NCBI RefSeq assembly: GCF_015477605.1
Contig: NZ_JADLQX010000027.1
Location: 17,817-81,816 of the forward strand
DNA length: 64,000 nucleotides
DNA from: Nocardia amamiensis
Lineage (GTDB): Bacteria; Actinomycetota; Actinomycetes; Mycobacteriales; Mycobacteriaceae
Direction: 5' to 3'
Within the stretch, counting starts at the first letter, position 1, and each line of letters begins with the position of its first letter. The notes under the pieces were generated by a model. That model was not told the origin of the DNA. It searched no databases and saw only the letters and a list, made by a program, of their open reading frames with translations. Of this stretch, positions 53,786-62,497 are shown piece after piece. The position numbers and the translations under genes are program-made.

Positions 53786-53791
53786 TAGACT
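53786..53791 (+). promoter_or_regulatory. -10 element of leaderless dnaG
   Basis: TAGACT fits the actinobacterial -10 pattern TANNNT and is followed by exactly 7 bases before the dnaG GTG at 53799, so the transcript probably starts at that GTG. Confidence 0.6.
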
Positions 53792-53798
53792 CTCAGCC

Positions 53799-55718
53799 GT
53801 GGCCGGACGACTTCCTGATCGCGATATCGCGGCAATACGCGAGCGCGTCCGGATCGAAGACGTGGTGGGGGAGTACGTCGCGCTGAAACGCGCGGGCGCT
53901 GATTCCATGAAGGGCCTGTGCCCGTTCCACGACGAGAAGTCGCCGTCGTTCCACGTGCGGCCCAACCATGGCCTGTTCCACTGCTTCGGCTGCGGTGAGG
54001 GTGGCGACGTGTTCGCCTTCCTGCAGAAGATGGAGCACGTCGGATTCGTCGAGGCGGTCGAGCAGCTGGCCGACCGGATCGGCTACCGGATCAACTACGA
54101 GGGCGGCGGCACCTCGGTGCAGCGCGATCGCGGCACCCGCGCCCGGCTGGTCGCGGCCAACGCGGCGGCACACGAGTTCTATATGGCCCAGTTGCGCGAG
54201 CCGGGTGCCGAAGCGGCACGCAAGTACCTCACCGATCGCAACTTCGACGCGGCCGCCGCCCAGCAGTTCGGCTGCGGCTTTGCCCCCGCCGGGTGGGACA
54301 CGCTCACCAAGCACCTGCTGCGCAAAGGGTTCGACGTCAAGGAGCTGGAGGCCGCCGGGCTGTCCAAGCAGGGGCAGCGCGGCCCGATCGACCGCTTCCA
54401 CCGGCGTCTGCTGTGGCCGATCCGCAATCTCGGCGGCGACGTCATCGGGTTCGGCGCGCGCAAGATCTTCGACGACGACACCATGCCCGGCAAGTACATC
54501 AACACGCCGGAGACGTTGCTGTACAAGAAGTCTCAGGTCCTCTTCGGTCTCGACCACGCCAAGCGCGAAATCGCCAAGGGGCACCAGGCGGTGGTGGTCG
54601 AGGGCTACACCGATGTCATGGCGATGCATCTGGCCGGTGTGAAAACCGCCGTCGCCTCCTGCGGCACCGCCTTCGGCGACGAGCATTTGGCTTTGTTGCG
54701 CCGCCTGATGATGGACGACAATTTCTGGCGCGGCGAGATCATCTACACCTTCGACGGCGACGCCGCGGGCCAAGCCGCGGCGCTGAAAGCCTTTTCGGGC
54801 GATCAGAAATTGGCAGGGCAGACCTACATCGCCATCGCACCGGACGGCCAGGACCCGTGTGAACTGCGGCAGCATTCCGGCGACGCCGCCGTGCGCGACT
54901 TGGTCGCGCGCCGCACTCCCCTGTACGAGTTCGTGATTCGCGGGCTGCTGGCCGACCACAACCTGGATACGGCTGAGGGACAGGTCGAGGCGCTGCGCCG
55001 TGCGGTGCCGGTGGTCGCGCAGATCAAGGACAACGCCCTGCGCAAGGCCTACGCCACCAAACTGGCCGGCTGGGTCGGCTGGGACGACATCCAGACCGTC
55101 GTGCGCCGCGTCGGCGAGGAGGCCAAGCGGCATCGCAACGGTGGCGGGCGCCCCACGGCGGGTCGCGCGCCCGCGCCGCGCGAGGTAGTCGCGGAACACC
55201 CTGCGGCACGGCCCAATCCGAACGATCCCACGCTCCTGCCGCAACGACAGGTGCTGGCGGCGGCCCTGCAATACCCGGCTATAGCCGGTGCGGGTTTCGA
55301 CGCGCTCGAGTCCGAGGCCTTCACCCATCCCGCCTACGCGGTGATTCGCGCGCTGATCGCCGCGGCGGGCGGCACGGCGGCCGGGCTCGGCGGCGCCGAG
55401 TGGGTCAATGCCGTCGCCGATCGCACCGACGACCTGACCGTGCGCGCGCTGCTGTCGGAGCTGGCCACCGAGCCGTTGCCGGTGAAGTCGGAGGCGGACA
55501 TCCCGCGCTTCATCGCCGGTGTGCTGGCGCGCACCCAGGAGGCCTGGGTCGGCAGGCAGATCGCCGAACTCAAGTCCAAGCTGCAGCGGGTGTCCTCGAC
55601 CGAACAGCCGGACGCCTACTTCGCCCTCTTCGGCGACCTGGTCGCGCTGGAGCAATATCGCAAGAGCCTGCTCACCCAGGCGATGGGCAACCACGGCGAC
55701 TTCGCCACCGGGGCGTAA
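53799..55718 (+). CDS. dnaG: DNA primase
   Basis: The 639-residue primase has the zinc finger CPFHDEKSPSFHVRPNHGLFHCFGC, the Toprim catalytic motif VVEGYTDVMAMH with later FDGDAAG, and a C-terminal helicase-binding domain. It makes RNA primers at the replication fork. GTG at 53799 begins AGRLPDRDI, the family start; the frame is open upstream through the tetR pseudogene region without support. The length equals the M. tuberculosis protein from memory. Confidence 0.95.
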   Translation: MAGRLPDRDIAAIRERVRIEDVVGEYVALKRAGADSMKGLCPFHDEKSPSFHVRPNHGLFHCFGCGEGGDVFAFLQKMEHVGFVEAVEQLADRIGYRINYEGGGTSVQRDRGTRARLVAANAAAHEFYMAQLREPGAEAARKYLTDRNFDAAAAQQFGCGFAPAGWDTLTKHLLRKGFDVKELEAAGLSKQGQRGPIDRFHRRLLWPIRNLGGDVIGFGARKIFDDDTMPGKYINTPETLLYKKSQVLFGLDHAKREIAKGHQAVVVEGYTDVMAMHLAGVKTAVASCGTAFGDEHLALLRRLMMDDNFWRGEIIYTFDGDAAGQAAALKAFSGDQKLAGQTYIAIAPDGQDPCELRQHSGDAAVRDLVARRTPLYEFVIRGLLADHNLDTAEGQVEALRRAVPVVAQIKDNALRKAYATKLAGWVGWDDIQTVVRRVGEEAKRHRNGGGRPTAGRAPAPREVVAEHPAARPNPNDPTLLPQRQVLAAALQYPAIAGAGFDALESEAFTHPAYAVIRALIAAAGGTAAGLGGAEWVNAVADRTDDLTVRALLSELATEPLPVKSEADIPRFIAGVLARTQEAWVGRQIAELKSKLQRVSSTEQPDAYFALFGDLVALEQYRKSLLTQAMGNHGDFATGA

Positions 55719-55720
55719 GA

Positions 55721-55744
55721 GTGCGCGGGCGTGATCCCGCGCAC
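55721..55744. terminator. Hairpin terminator after dnaG
   Basis: GTGCGCGGG (55721-55729) and CCCGCGCAC (55736-55744) pair perfectly around a 6-base loop, 3 bases after the dnaG stop. It lies between convergent genes and may serve both. Confidence 0.8.
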
Positions 55745-55796
55745 ATCCAACCCGGCCGCTCCGAGAATCTACTGTGCGAAGTGCGGGTGACCGAGC

Positions 55797-56042
55797 TCAG
55801 CGACGCAACTGGTCGTGCGGCACCAGGATGGTGGTCCGCTCGTCGAGCGGTTCCATCGGCTCCAGGCGGGGGCGGGTGCTGAGCTTGTCCGCCAGTTTCT
55901 GCCTGCCGACGAGCACGAGCTTGCGGGTCACCGGGCTCTCGGTCAGCGCGCGGGTCGCGGCGCTGATCTGTTCGTAGCGAGCCCGCCCGGCTTTGCTGCC
56001 GAGTACGTACCCGGCCGCAATGCCGATGATCAACCGCAGCAT
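55797..56042 (-). CDS. Small YtxH-like membrane-associated protein
   Basis: The 81-residue protein begins LRLIIGIAAGYVLGSKAGRARYEQI, a short hydrophobic Gly-rich segment followed by a basic helix, as in YtxH-type proteins. The remainder is polar. No function is known. It is convergent with dnaG. Confidence 0.7.
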   Translation of the reverse strand: MLRLIIGIAAGYVLGSKAGRARYEQISAATRALTESPVTRKLVLVGRQKLADKLSTRPRLEPMEPLDERTTILVPHDQLRR

Positions 56043-56246
56043 CTCGATGTGCTCCTCCCAGTTGCCAGTTCGCCGCTACTATCCTGCCCGACGCCCCATA
56101 CGCGTGTCGATCCGGATACCCCGGTGCCGGCGGCCCCAGCGACCGGGACAAGTCAGCAGGTAGCGACGCGATTTGGGCTCCTGCCCAGCGATACGCTAAA
56201 GTTTCTCCTCGGCCCGCCCGGTACCCACCGGACGCGCCGAGGACAA

Positions 56247-56319
56247 TCCCCTATAGCTCAATTGGCAGAGCAGCCGACTGTTAATCGGCAGGTTTCTGGT
56301 TCGAGTCCAGATGGGGGAG
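56247..56319 (+). tRNA. tRNA-Asn (GTT)
   Basis: A full cloverleaf is visible: acceptor stem TCCCCTA/TGGGGGA, D arm with AGCTCAATTGGCAGAGC, anticodon stem GCCGA/TCGGC with loop CTGTTAA (anticodon GTT), and T arm TCTGGTTCGAGTCCAGA. The discriminator base is G at 56319, and CCA is not encoded. tRNA genes are common integration sites. Confidence 0.95.
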
Positions 56320-56328
56320 CATTAACAC

Positions 56329-56359
56329 CAGGTCAGGCACGGTTACCGTGCCTGACCTG
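56329..56359 (+). terminator. Strong terminator after tRNA-Asn
   Basis: CAGGTCAGGCACGG (56329-56342) and CCGTGCCTGACCTG (56346-56359) form a perfect 14-pair stem with loop TTA, followed by a T-rich stretch. It starts 10 bases after the tRNA. Confidence 0.9.
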
Positions 56360-56649
56360 CTTGGTTTGCGGGCTGCGACCGAGAATACGCCAAGAATTCC
56401 GGTCCGAACTCCCGGGCGCTGCAACCGTTTCGCCTGTGGGGATGTCCCAACGGCCCGTCACTTCCGGCTCGACGGTTGAACGTCGCAGGTTCGCGCCCTC
56501 GGCAGGGGCGTGTCGAACATGGGAACGGGGACGACCTGCGGTTTTCGGGTGGGCGGCTGGTTATCGAAGCGGATTACGAGCTGTAGTGGCGGGTGGTGCC
56601 TCTTGTTCTGCTGGGTCTCGACCGGTAGGGCATCGCGGCATCCTGCAGC

Positions 56650-56865
56650 GCCGTGCGCTTGATTCGAGTCGGCCTTCCACGCCGGCCTTGGCCGTGCCCT
56701 CGCGGGTACGCAGATGGTTCAGGTTGGCTTCGAATTCGGCGACTATGGCGAGGGTTTGCAGGAACAGCTTGCCGAACGGGTCTGCCCAGTCGGGCCCAAA
56801 CTGGTCAAGATCTCGCCGGCCTCGGCCATATTGCGCGCGAACCGGTTGACCTTCGTCGTGGTCGG
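56650..56865 (-). pseudogene. Serine recombinase (resolvase/invertase) remnant
   Basis: The minus strand encodes TTKVNRFARNMAEAGEIL in one frame and, after a shift, FGKLFLQTLAIVAEFEANL with LRTREG in another. Together these match the core of small serine recombinases. The catalytic-serine N-terminus is missing and the frame is broken. The rest of 56360-57029 holds no recognisable gene. Confidence 0.7.
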
Positions 56866-57029
56866 CACGGGTCGGGGAGCAGATCCGCCCGATCCGGCGC
56901 TAAGCGCTGAACATCGAGCGGTGTTGACCTACAGGTGATTTCATGTCGGCGTGGCAGAAGGAGGGAGTTGATTGCGCCTGTCGGTCACCAAGACGCGAAG
57001 TCCGGGTCGACAGTCGGAGGCGGACCCGC

Positions 57030-57863
57030 TCAAGCGTCCGGCACGCGGCTGGGCGGCACTGCCAGTATCCGCTCGAGGTACTGCCAGACATCGTCGGCGT
57101 CGTGGCGCCCTTCGTTGAGTGCCCGAGCTCCGGCTTCCGCCATGCCCATCACGACGTAGGAGACGAATTCCGCGTCGACATCGAAGCGACGCTCAGCACC
57201 GAGCATCGCCAGCTCGCGAGCGAGCGGTGCAACGATCGTGTCGATCAAACGGAGGTACTCCTCGCTGAAGGTACGGTTGCCGATGGCCAAGCCCCGGACC
57301 AGGTCCATCATCGGAGCCCAATCGGCGAAGGATTCGACGAACGCATCCCAGCGGGCGCGCAGGCGCTCGTCAGCTGTCTGCGCTTGGCTGATGGCAGGCC
57401 AGACGTCGGCATAGAGGCGGTGGAACACCCGCTCGGCGCACGCCATGAAGATCTCCTCCTTCGAGGAGAAATGGTGGTAGAGCGTGGCCTTGCTCATCGA
57501 TGCGCCGCGCGCGATTGCGCCGAGGCTCGTGCCCGCGAAGCCTGCGGTGAGAAAGCACTTGGTTGCTGCCTCGAGCAGGTCGTTACGTCGCATTTCGGCG
57601 ACGGTGGAGTCGCTGGACGCGTGGGTGTCAGGGCTCGCGTGTGACCGGATCTCGGCGAGCGGGACCCCGGTCTCGCGCAGCGACTTGATGGTCTCCAGGG
57701 CCCTCAAGTGCTTCTGGTTGTAGACAGTGCGGGTACGAGACAGGCGTTGGCCGGCCGGCATGAGTCCTTGGCGTACGTAGTACCGGATGGTCGAGGCCGG
57801 CAGTCCGGAGCGTTCCGCCAGGTCGGAGACGGTCCATTGTGCATTGACGGTGTGCTCAGGCAT
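57030..57863 (-). CDS. Hybrid MerR-TetR regulator 1
   Basis: The 277-residue protein carries two DNA-binding domains: a MerR-type winged helix at residues 10-70 (VSDLAERSGLPASTIRYYVRQGLMP...RALETIKSLRETGVPLAEI) and a TetR-type helix-turn-helix near residues 95-145 (FLTAGFAGTSLGAIARGASMSKATLYHHFSSKEEIF), followed by a TetR sensor domain. ATG at 57863 overlaps the end of regulator 2 by 8 bases. Both probably control the divergent catabolic operon. The ligand is likely an acyl-CoA intermediate, by analogy only. Confidence 0.82.
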   Translation of the reverse strand: MPEHTVNAQWTVSDLAERSGLPASTIRYYVRQGLMPAGQRLSRTRTVYNQKHLRALETIKSLRETGVPLAEIRSHASPDTHASSDSTVAEMRRNDLLEAATKCFLTAGFAGTSLGAIARGASMSKATLYHHFSSKEEIFMACAERVFHRLYADVWPAISQAQTADERLRARWDAFVESFADWAPMMDLVRGLAIGNRTFSEEYLRLIDTIVAPLARELAMLGAERRFDVDAEFVSYVVMGMAEAGARALNEGRHDADDVWQYLERILAVPPSRVPDA

Positions 57864-58686
57864 GGATGTGTCCCGCCAGGACGATCTTCCAGCCGTGCCG
57901 GACGAGGTCCGCGACCTGGCCCGAGCCGGACTTCACGGCATAGGCCAAGGTGTACTCGGCAACCGCGAGCAGCATCTCCGCTTGCAGTCGCTCATCACCC
58001 GCGAACGCGTCGGGCCTTTCCCGTGCCGCCCGCAGGTCGGCTTCCAGTGGCGCTCGGAGTCGAGCACGCGCTTGCGGAAGGGCCTCGCCATGGTCGGTTG
58101 TCCCGCTCGCTTCGGCCTGTCGGAGTAGAGCGAACAAGCTGATCAGGGCGCGAAGACGGCGATGTTCGAAGAGTTCCGAATAGCTCATCAGTCGTTCCAG
58201 CGATGGTTCGCCACCGCTCGTCGCAACGTCGTACCAGTCGAGTTCACTGGCGATGCACGCGGCCAGCAGGTCACGCTTTCCGTCGAAGTGCCGGTAGAAG
58301 GCGCCTTTGCCCACGCCGGCTCGAGCCACCACATCTTCGACACTGGCCGCTTCGAAACCAGCGTGCAAGAAGACGGCAGACCCGGCCTCGATCAGACGCG
58401 CCCGCTGACTGGAATGCACTGGTTGGTCGTTCTCGGGTCGAGCCGGTGGAGAGGCTTGGCCGACCAGTTCCCGACGAACCTCCTGCAACGTCGCGCCTGC
58501 CTCGAGGCGACGCCTGATGTGTATCAGCCGTTCCCTGTGTTCGGGCCCGTAGTAGGCCATCGTCGGGGCGGTTCGCAGCGGCTCGGGAAGCAGACCCAGG
58601 CGCAGGTAGTGCCGGATGGTCGATGCGGGGATACCTGACGACGAACTCAATTCGGCCATCTTCAGGTGTCGAACGCCGGTCGCCAT
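57856..58686 (-). CDS. Hybrid MerR-TetR regulator 2
   Basis: The 276-residue protein has the same two-domain design: a MerR-type winged helix (MAELSSSSGIPASTIRHYLRLGLLPEPLRTAPTMAYYGPEHRERLIHI) and a TetR helix-turn-helix (FLHAGFEAASVEDVVARAGVGKGAFYRHFDGKRDLL). ATG at 58686 has AGGAGG directly upstream; the frame upstream is not coding. It is divergent from the thiolase gene, with the shared 178-base gap holding the promoter at 58795-58812. The two regulators differ clearly, so the duplication is old. Confidence 0.82.
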   Translation of the reverse strand: MATGVRHLKMAELSSSSGIPASTIRHYLRLGLLPEPLRTAPTMAYYGPEHRERLIHIRRRLEAGATLQEVRRELVGQASPPARPENDQPVHSSQRARLIEAGSAVFLHAGFEAASVEDVVARAGVGKGAFYRHFDGKRDLLAACIASELDWYDVATSGGEPSLERLMSYSELFEHRRLRALISLFALLRQAEASGTTDHGEALPQARARLRAPLEADLRAARERPDAFAGDERLQAEMLLAVAEYTLAYAVKSGSGQVADLVRHGWKIVLAGHIHA

Positions 58687-58794
58687 CTGTCCTCCTATCG
58701 CCGCAAGTCTAAGGGCTCCTCGTCGGTCAGCTCCTTCCCGCCGCGGTCCATTGCGTTCTCTCCGAACGTCGTCTAGTTTCAACTCTAGAACGTA

Positions 58795-58812
58795 ACGGTA
58801 CCGTCTTATAGT
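58795..58812 (+). promoter_or_regulatory. Operator and -10 of the catabolic operon
   Basis: ACGGTACCGT (58795-58804) is a perfect 10-base palindrome lying just ahead of a -10-like TATAGT (58807-58812). The first gene starts at 58865. The palindrome is placed where a repressor would block RNA polymerase. Confidence 0.55.
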
Positions 58813-58864
58813 TACGAGCATATGTGGCGCGGTGGGATTGCCGGCCAGGCGAGAGGAACAAGGC

Positions 58865-60040
58865 GTGGGTGATATTGCGATCGTCGGGATCGGCGAGGTG
58901 CCGACAGCGTCGATCCCGGATCGGACTTCGTGGGACATCGTGTTCGACACGTGTATCGAGGCGGTTGTGGACTCCGGGTTCGCCAAGGACGAAATCCAGG
59001 GCGTGATCTCGGTAGCGCCGATCGCGCAGCCCGTCATCGAGACCGAGCTTGCCTACGGGCAGTTGCCCGAGCGGCTGGGCCTGAAGGGTGTGCGTGATTG
59101 CGCCATGGTGAACGCGGGTGGCGCCTCGACGTCGAACGCCCTCCGTCTGGCAGAGCAGTGGATCGCCTCAGGTATCGCCGACTCCGTGCTCGTACAGCAG
59201 GTCACCGTGCACTCGACGATGCCGCTCCCACAGCAGATCGACGCGTTCGCCCGTGCAGGCGTCGACATGCAGTGGGAGTACCCATACGGCACCACCTACA
59301 ACATCATCATGGGCCTCCTGGCGAACCGGTACATGTACGAGTCCGGTGCCAGCGCGGAAGACATGGCCTCGGTCGTCACCGCACTGCGCAGCTGGGCCGA
59401 GCACGATCCCCATTCGCTTTTCTACGGTCGCCCCGCTCCGTCGGTCGAGCAGGTCCTCGGCTCGGAGCTGCTCAACACCCCGCTGCACAAGCGCGAGAGC
59501 AACATTCTCGCGGACGGCGGTGCCGCCCTCGTGGTGGTGTCGGCCCAGAAGGCGAAGGAACTCGGTACGCCGGCGGCATACAAGCTGGGTGACTCGTCGC
59601 GCTACTTCAGCGGAACATGCGTGGCACGGGACTTCGACACAGTGGCCGATGGCGTGCGGGTCACCGCGGCGGAAGCGATGGCGCGCGCCGGAGTGGCACG
59701 CCAGGACATCGATCTGTGGAACGTGTACGTCGCCTACCCGCTGGCACATCCGCTCATGGCGGAGAATCTCGGAGTTGCGCCCGCGGGCCAGGGGGCTCGG
59801 TATTTCGCCGAGGGTCGAATGTCGTTCGGGGGTGACATCGCCTGGTCGACGATCGGCGATGCCCCGGGTCGAGGCCACACCGGATCCGGGGTGGGAACCG
59901 CGTGCTACGTCGAGACCGCGCGCCAGCTGATGGGACGCGCGGGAAAGCGTCAGGTCGCCGGCTGCAGATTCGTCTACCAGAACACCGCTGGCGGCTCCGG
60001 TTTCAACAACATCGCCACCATCTGGGGAAAGGACGCCTGA
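58865..60040 (+). CDS. Thiolase-like protein (Ltp2/SCPx type)
   Basis: The 391-residue protein has a thiolase fold (IAIVGIGEVPTASIPDRTSWD, GVRDCAMVNAGGASTSNALRLAEQWI, HTGSGVGTACYVETARQLM, VYQNTAGGSG). At the usual nucleophile position VNAGGAST replaces the catalytic Cys, so classical thiolysis is unlikely. The following DUF35 gene is the partner seen in Ltp2-type retro-aldolases of steroid side-chain breakdown. GTG at 58865 lies after GAGAGGAACAAGG; GTG and ATG codons from 58832 would add 11 residues. Confidence 0.82.
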   Translation: MGDIAIVGIGEVPTASIPDRTSWDIVFDTCIEAVVDSGFAKDEIQGVISVAPIAQPVIETELAYGQLPERLGLKGVRDCAMVNAGGASTSNALRLAEQWIASGIADSVLVQQVTVHSTMPLPQQIDAFARAGVDMQWEYPYGTTYNIIMGLLANRYMYESGASAEDMASVVTALRSWAEHDPHSLFYGRPAPSVEQVLGSELLNTPLHKRESNILADGGAALVVVSAQKAKELGTPAAYKLGDSSRYFSGTCVARDFDTVADGVRVTAAEAMARAGVARQDIDLWNVYVAYPLAHPLMAENLGVAPAGQGARYFAEGRMSFGGDIAWSTIGDAPGRGHTGSGVGTACYVETARQLMGRAGKRQVAGCRFVYQNTAGGSGFNNIATIWGKDA

Positions 60041-60041
60041 G

Positions 60042-60470
60042 GTGGATTTCGACATGTCGAAGCCGGTGCCCGAGGTGCAGCCCTGGACTGAGGCGTTCTG
60101 GGTGGGAACTCGGTCAGGAATGCTTCTCGTCCAGGTCTGTCGGAAGTGCGAGGCGAGGATTTTCGCCCCCCGCAAGCGGTGCCCGGAGTGCTGGTCGGCG
60201 GACCTCGGGTGGATCGAGTCGGCGGGCCGCGGACGCGTGTTCACCTTCTCGACCGCGTACTCGATGGTCGAGCCGCGGTTCATGGACGAGCTTCCCTACA
60301 CCATCGCTTACGTCGACCTCGCGGAAGGCGTGCGCATGATGACTCGCATCGTCGACTGCGATCCGGCCGAAGTTGTCATCGGCGCGGAGGTCGAAGTGGT
60401 CTTCCACAAACGCGGCGACTTCCAGCTTCCCTACTTCCGCCCAGCCCAGAACAGGAACATCGATGGCTGA
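60042..60470 (+). CDS. DUF35 OB-fold protein with zinc ribbon
   Basis: The 142-residue protein has a rubredoxin-like zinc ribbon CRKCEARIFAPRKRCPECW near residue 31 and an OB fold (GRGRVFTFSTAYS, VIGAEVEVVFHKRGDFQLPYF). In Ltp2-type aldolases the DUF35 partner forms a complex with the thiolase-like subunit. GTG is 1 base after the thiolase stop, and the stop lies inside the next gene (8-base overlap). Confidence 0.85.
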   Translation: MDFDMSKPVPEVQPWTEAFWVGTRSGMLLVQVCRKCEARIFAPRKRCPECWSADLGWIESAGRGRVFTFSTAYSMVEPRFMDELPYTIAYVDLAEGVRMMTRIVDCDPAEVVIGAEVEVVFHKRGDFQLPYFRPAQNRNIDG

Positions 60471-61290
60471 CTACTCCACGATCAGCTATGAGGTCGACGG
60501 CCCGGTCGCGTCCATCACGCTGAATCGCCCCGACAAGTACAACGCGATCAACCGCACCATGGCGGCCGAACTGCTCGCCGTCTTCCGACGAGTCCGAGAC
60601 GAGGACGGCGTGAGCGTGGTCGTCCTCGCCGGCGCCGGGCGCGGGTTCTGCACTGGCGGTGACCTCGACATCTTCCCCTCATTGGCCGACCACACCGCGG
60701 CACTGAACTGGCTGGCGCACGAGGGCTACGAGATCGGAAAGGCCATCGAGCTCTGCGAGAAGGTCGTGATCGCCAAGATCCATGGCCACTGCCTGGCCGG
60801 TGGTCTCGAGCTGGCGCTGATGTGCGACCTTGTCTACGCCACCGACTCCGCCAGGTTCGGCGCCACCGAGATCAACATGGGCCTCCTGCCCGGCTGGGGA
60901 GGGACCGTGCGGATCGCTCGAGCCATGCCGCTGCATCGAGCCCGCGAGGTCATCTACAGCGGTCGCAAGGACTACACCGCGCGGGACTTCTACGAGATGG
61001 GGCTCCTGACCCGAGTCTTCGACGCCGACCGGTTCGAGGAGCGGTTCGCCGAGACGGTCGCCAACATCGCGGGGAAGAAGGCGATCGCCCTGCGCATGGG
61101 CAAGGAGGTGCTGGCCCGGTCGCTGGAAACGCCCAGCCTGGACACTGCCCTCGCGCTCGAGCGCAACGCAATCCAGTGGCTCAACCACGCACCCGACATC
61201 CAGGCCGCCATGGCGATGTTCCGGGAGATCCCGGACGCCCTGGTCAAGAGCCAGCGCGCCGCCAATGTCGATTCCGACCAGAAAGCCTGA
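60463..61290 (+). CDS. Enoyl-CoA hydratase/isomerase family protein
   Basis: The 275-residue crotonase-fold protein has ITLNRPDKYNAINRTM, the oxyanion-hole stretches GRGFCTGGDLDIF and HGHCLAGGLELALMCDLVYA, and FGATEINMGLLPGWGGT. The Glu in ATEINMG is kept. It probably hydrates or isomerises an unsaturated CoA ester. ATG at 60463 gives the domain start; an in-frame start at 60373 would add 30 unrelated residues from the DUF35 gene. Confidence 0.88.
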   Translation: MADYSTISYEVDGPVASITLNRPDKYNAINRTMAAELLAVFRRVRDEDGVSVVVLAGAGRGFCTGGDLDIFPSLADHTAALNWLAHEGYEIGKAIELCEKVVIAKIHGHCLAGGLELALMCDLVYATDSARFGATEINMGLLPGWGGTVRIARAMPLHRAREVIYSGRKDYTARDFYEMGLLTRVFDADRFEERFAETVANIAGKKAIALRMGKEVLARSLETPSLDTALALERNAIQWLNHAPDIQAAMAMFREIPDALVKSQRAANVDSDQKA

Positions 61291-61293
61291 CCC

Positions 61294-62457
61294 ATGGACT
61301 TCTCTTTCACCGATGAGCAGAGATCGATCGCCGAGACCTTCGCCAGGTTCTGCGACAAGGAACTGAACTACGACTACGTACGCTGGATGGACGAGAACGT
61401 CGACTTCCCGCCCGACGAGCTGTGGGACAAGTTCGCCGATCTCGGCCTCTTCGCCGCAGCCGTCCCGGTCGAGTACGGAGGCCAAGGCCTCGGCTCGGTC
61501 GACACCATGATCGCCTACGAGCAGATCTGCAAGCGCTCGATGTCTGTCGCCCTCGCCGTCGGAACGGCGATCGGCTTCGGCGCGCGCTTCCTCACCGATC
61601 TCGGGACCGAGGAGCAGAAGCAGCGCTACCTGCCCCGGTTGGCCCAAGGCCGACTGCGTACCTCGATGGCCCTCACAGAGTCGGGCGGGGGCACCGACAT
61701 CCTCGGATCGCTGTCGACCTTCGCCGAGGACGCAGGCGATTCCTGGGTCATAAACGGCAGCAAGATCTTCATCACCGGCGCACATGCCGCGGACTTGATC
61801 TTCACGGTCTGCCGAACCGAACGCGACATCCGACGCCGCGAATCCTGGTCGACGATCATCGTTCCTCGGCAGACCGAGGGGCTGACCATGCGCCCGGTCG
61901 AGAAGATCAGCTGTCATCACTGCGACAGCATGGAGATCACCTTCGACAACGTCGTGGTGCCGAAGGACAACCTCATCGGCACCCGTGGCCAGGCCTACCG
62001 CGAGATCATGACGGTGCTCAACCCCGAGCGCATCGGGGTCGCGATGCTGGGCGTCGGCGCCATCGCCGCCATCTACGAGTACTGCATGCGCTATGTCCAG
62101 GAACGGCACGCCTTCGGTGGTCCGATCGGCCGGTTCCAGTCACTCCAGCACTATCTCGCGGACATGTGCATCCACCTCGAGAATGCCCGGAACCTCACCT
62201 ACAAGGCCGCCTGGCTCTGCGACACGGGACAGCCCTACCACCTCGAGGCCACGATGGCGAAGCTCGTCGCGGCCGAAGGCGCCCGGTACGCCGGTACCTA
62301 CGGCACCGAGATCTTCGGTGGCTACGGCATCTGCAACGAGTACCCGGTCTCCATGTTCGCGCGTGACGCTTACCAGATCCAGTTCTCGCCGATCTCCAAC
62401 GAGATGAGCCGCAACATGCTCATGCAGTTCCAGGGTCTGCCCAAGTCGTGGGCCTGA
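61294..62457 (+). CDS. Acyl-CoA dehydrogenase
   Basis: The 387-residue flavoprotein has FTDEQRSIAETFARF, the flavin-binding TESGGGTDI and WVINGSKIFITGAHAADL, GVAMLGVG and QERHAFGGPIGRFQSLQHYLADM. The usual YEGT-type catalytic base near the C-terminus is FSPISNEM here, without the Glu, so the base may lie elsewhere, as in IVD-like members, or dehydrogenation may not be its role. It follows the hydratase by 3 bases. Confidence 0.88.
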   Translation: MDFSFTDEQRSIAETFARFCDKELNYDYVRWMDENVDFPPDELWDKFADLGLFAAAVPVEYGGQGLGSVDTMIAYEQICKRSMSVALAVGTAIGFGARFLTDLGTEEQKQRYLPRLAQGRLRTSMALTESGGGTDILGSLSTFAEDAGDSWVINGSKIFITGAHAADLIFTVCRTERDIRRRESWSTIIVPRQTEGLTMRPVEKISCHHCDSMEITFDNVVVPKDNLIGTRGQAYREIMTVLNPERIGVAMLGVGAIAAIYEYCMRYVQERHAFGGPIGRFQSLQHYLADMCIHLENARNLTYKAAWLCDTGQPYHLEATMAKLVAAEGARYAGTYGTEIFGGYGICNEYPVSMFARDAYQIQFSPISNEMSRNMLMQFQGLPKSWA

Positions 62458-62497
62458 CCGATCATCGCCCGAGCCTGCCCATCTATCGGAGGAACTG

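Noticed and set aside
56360..56940. Plus-strand frames after tRNA-Asn
   Set aside because: They are antisense to the broken serine recombinase and lack ribosome sites.
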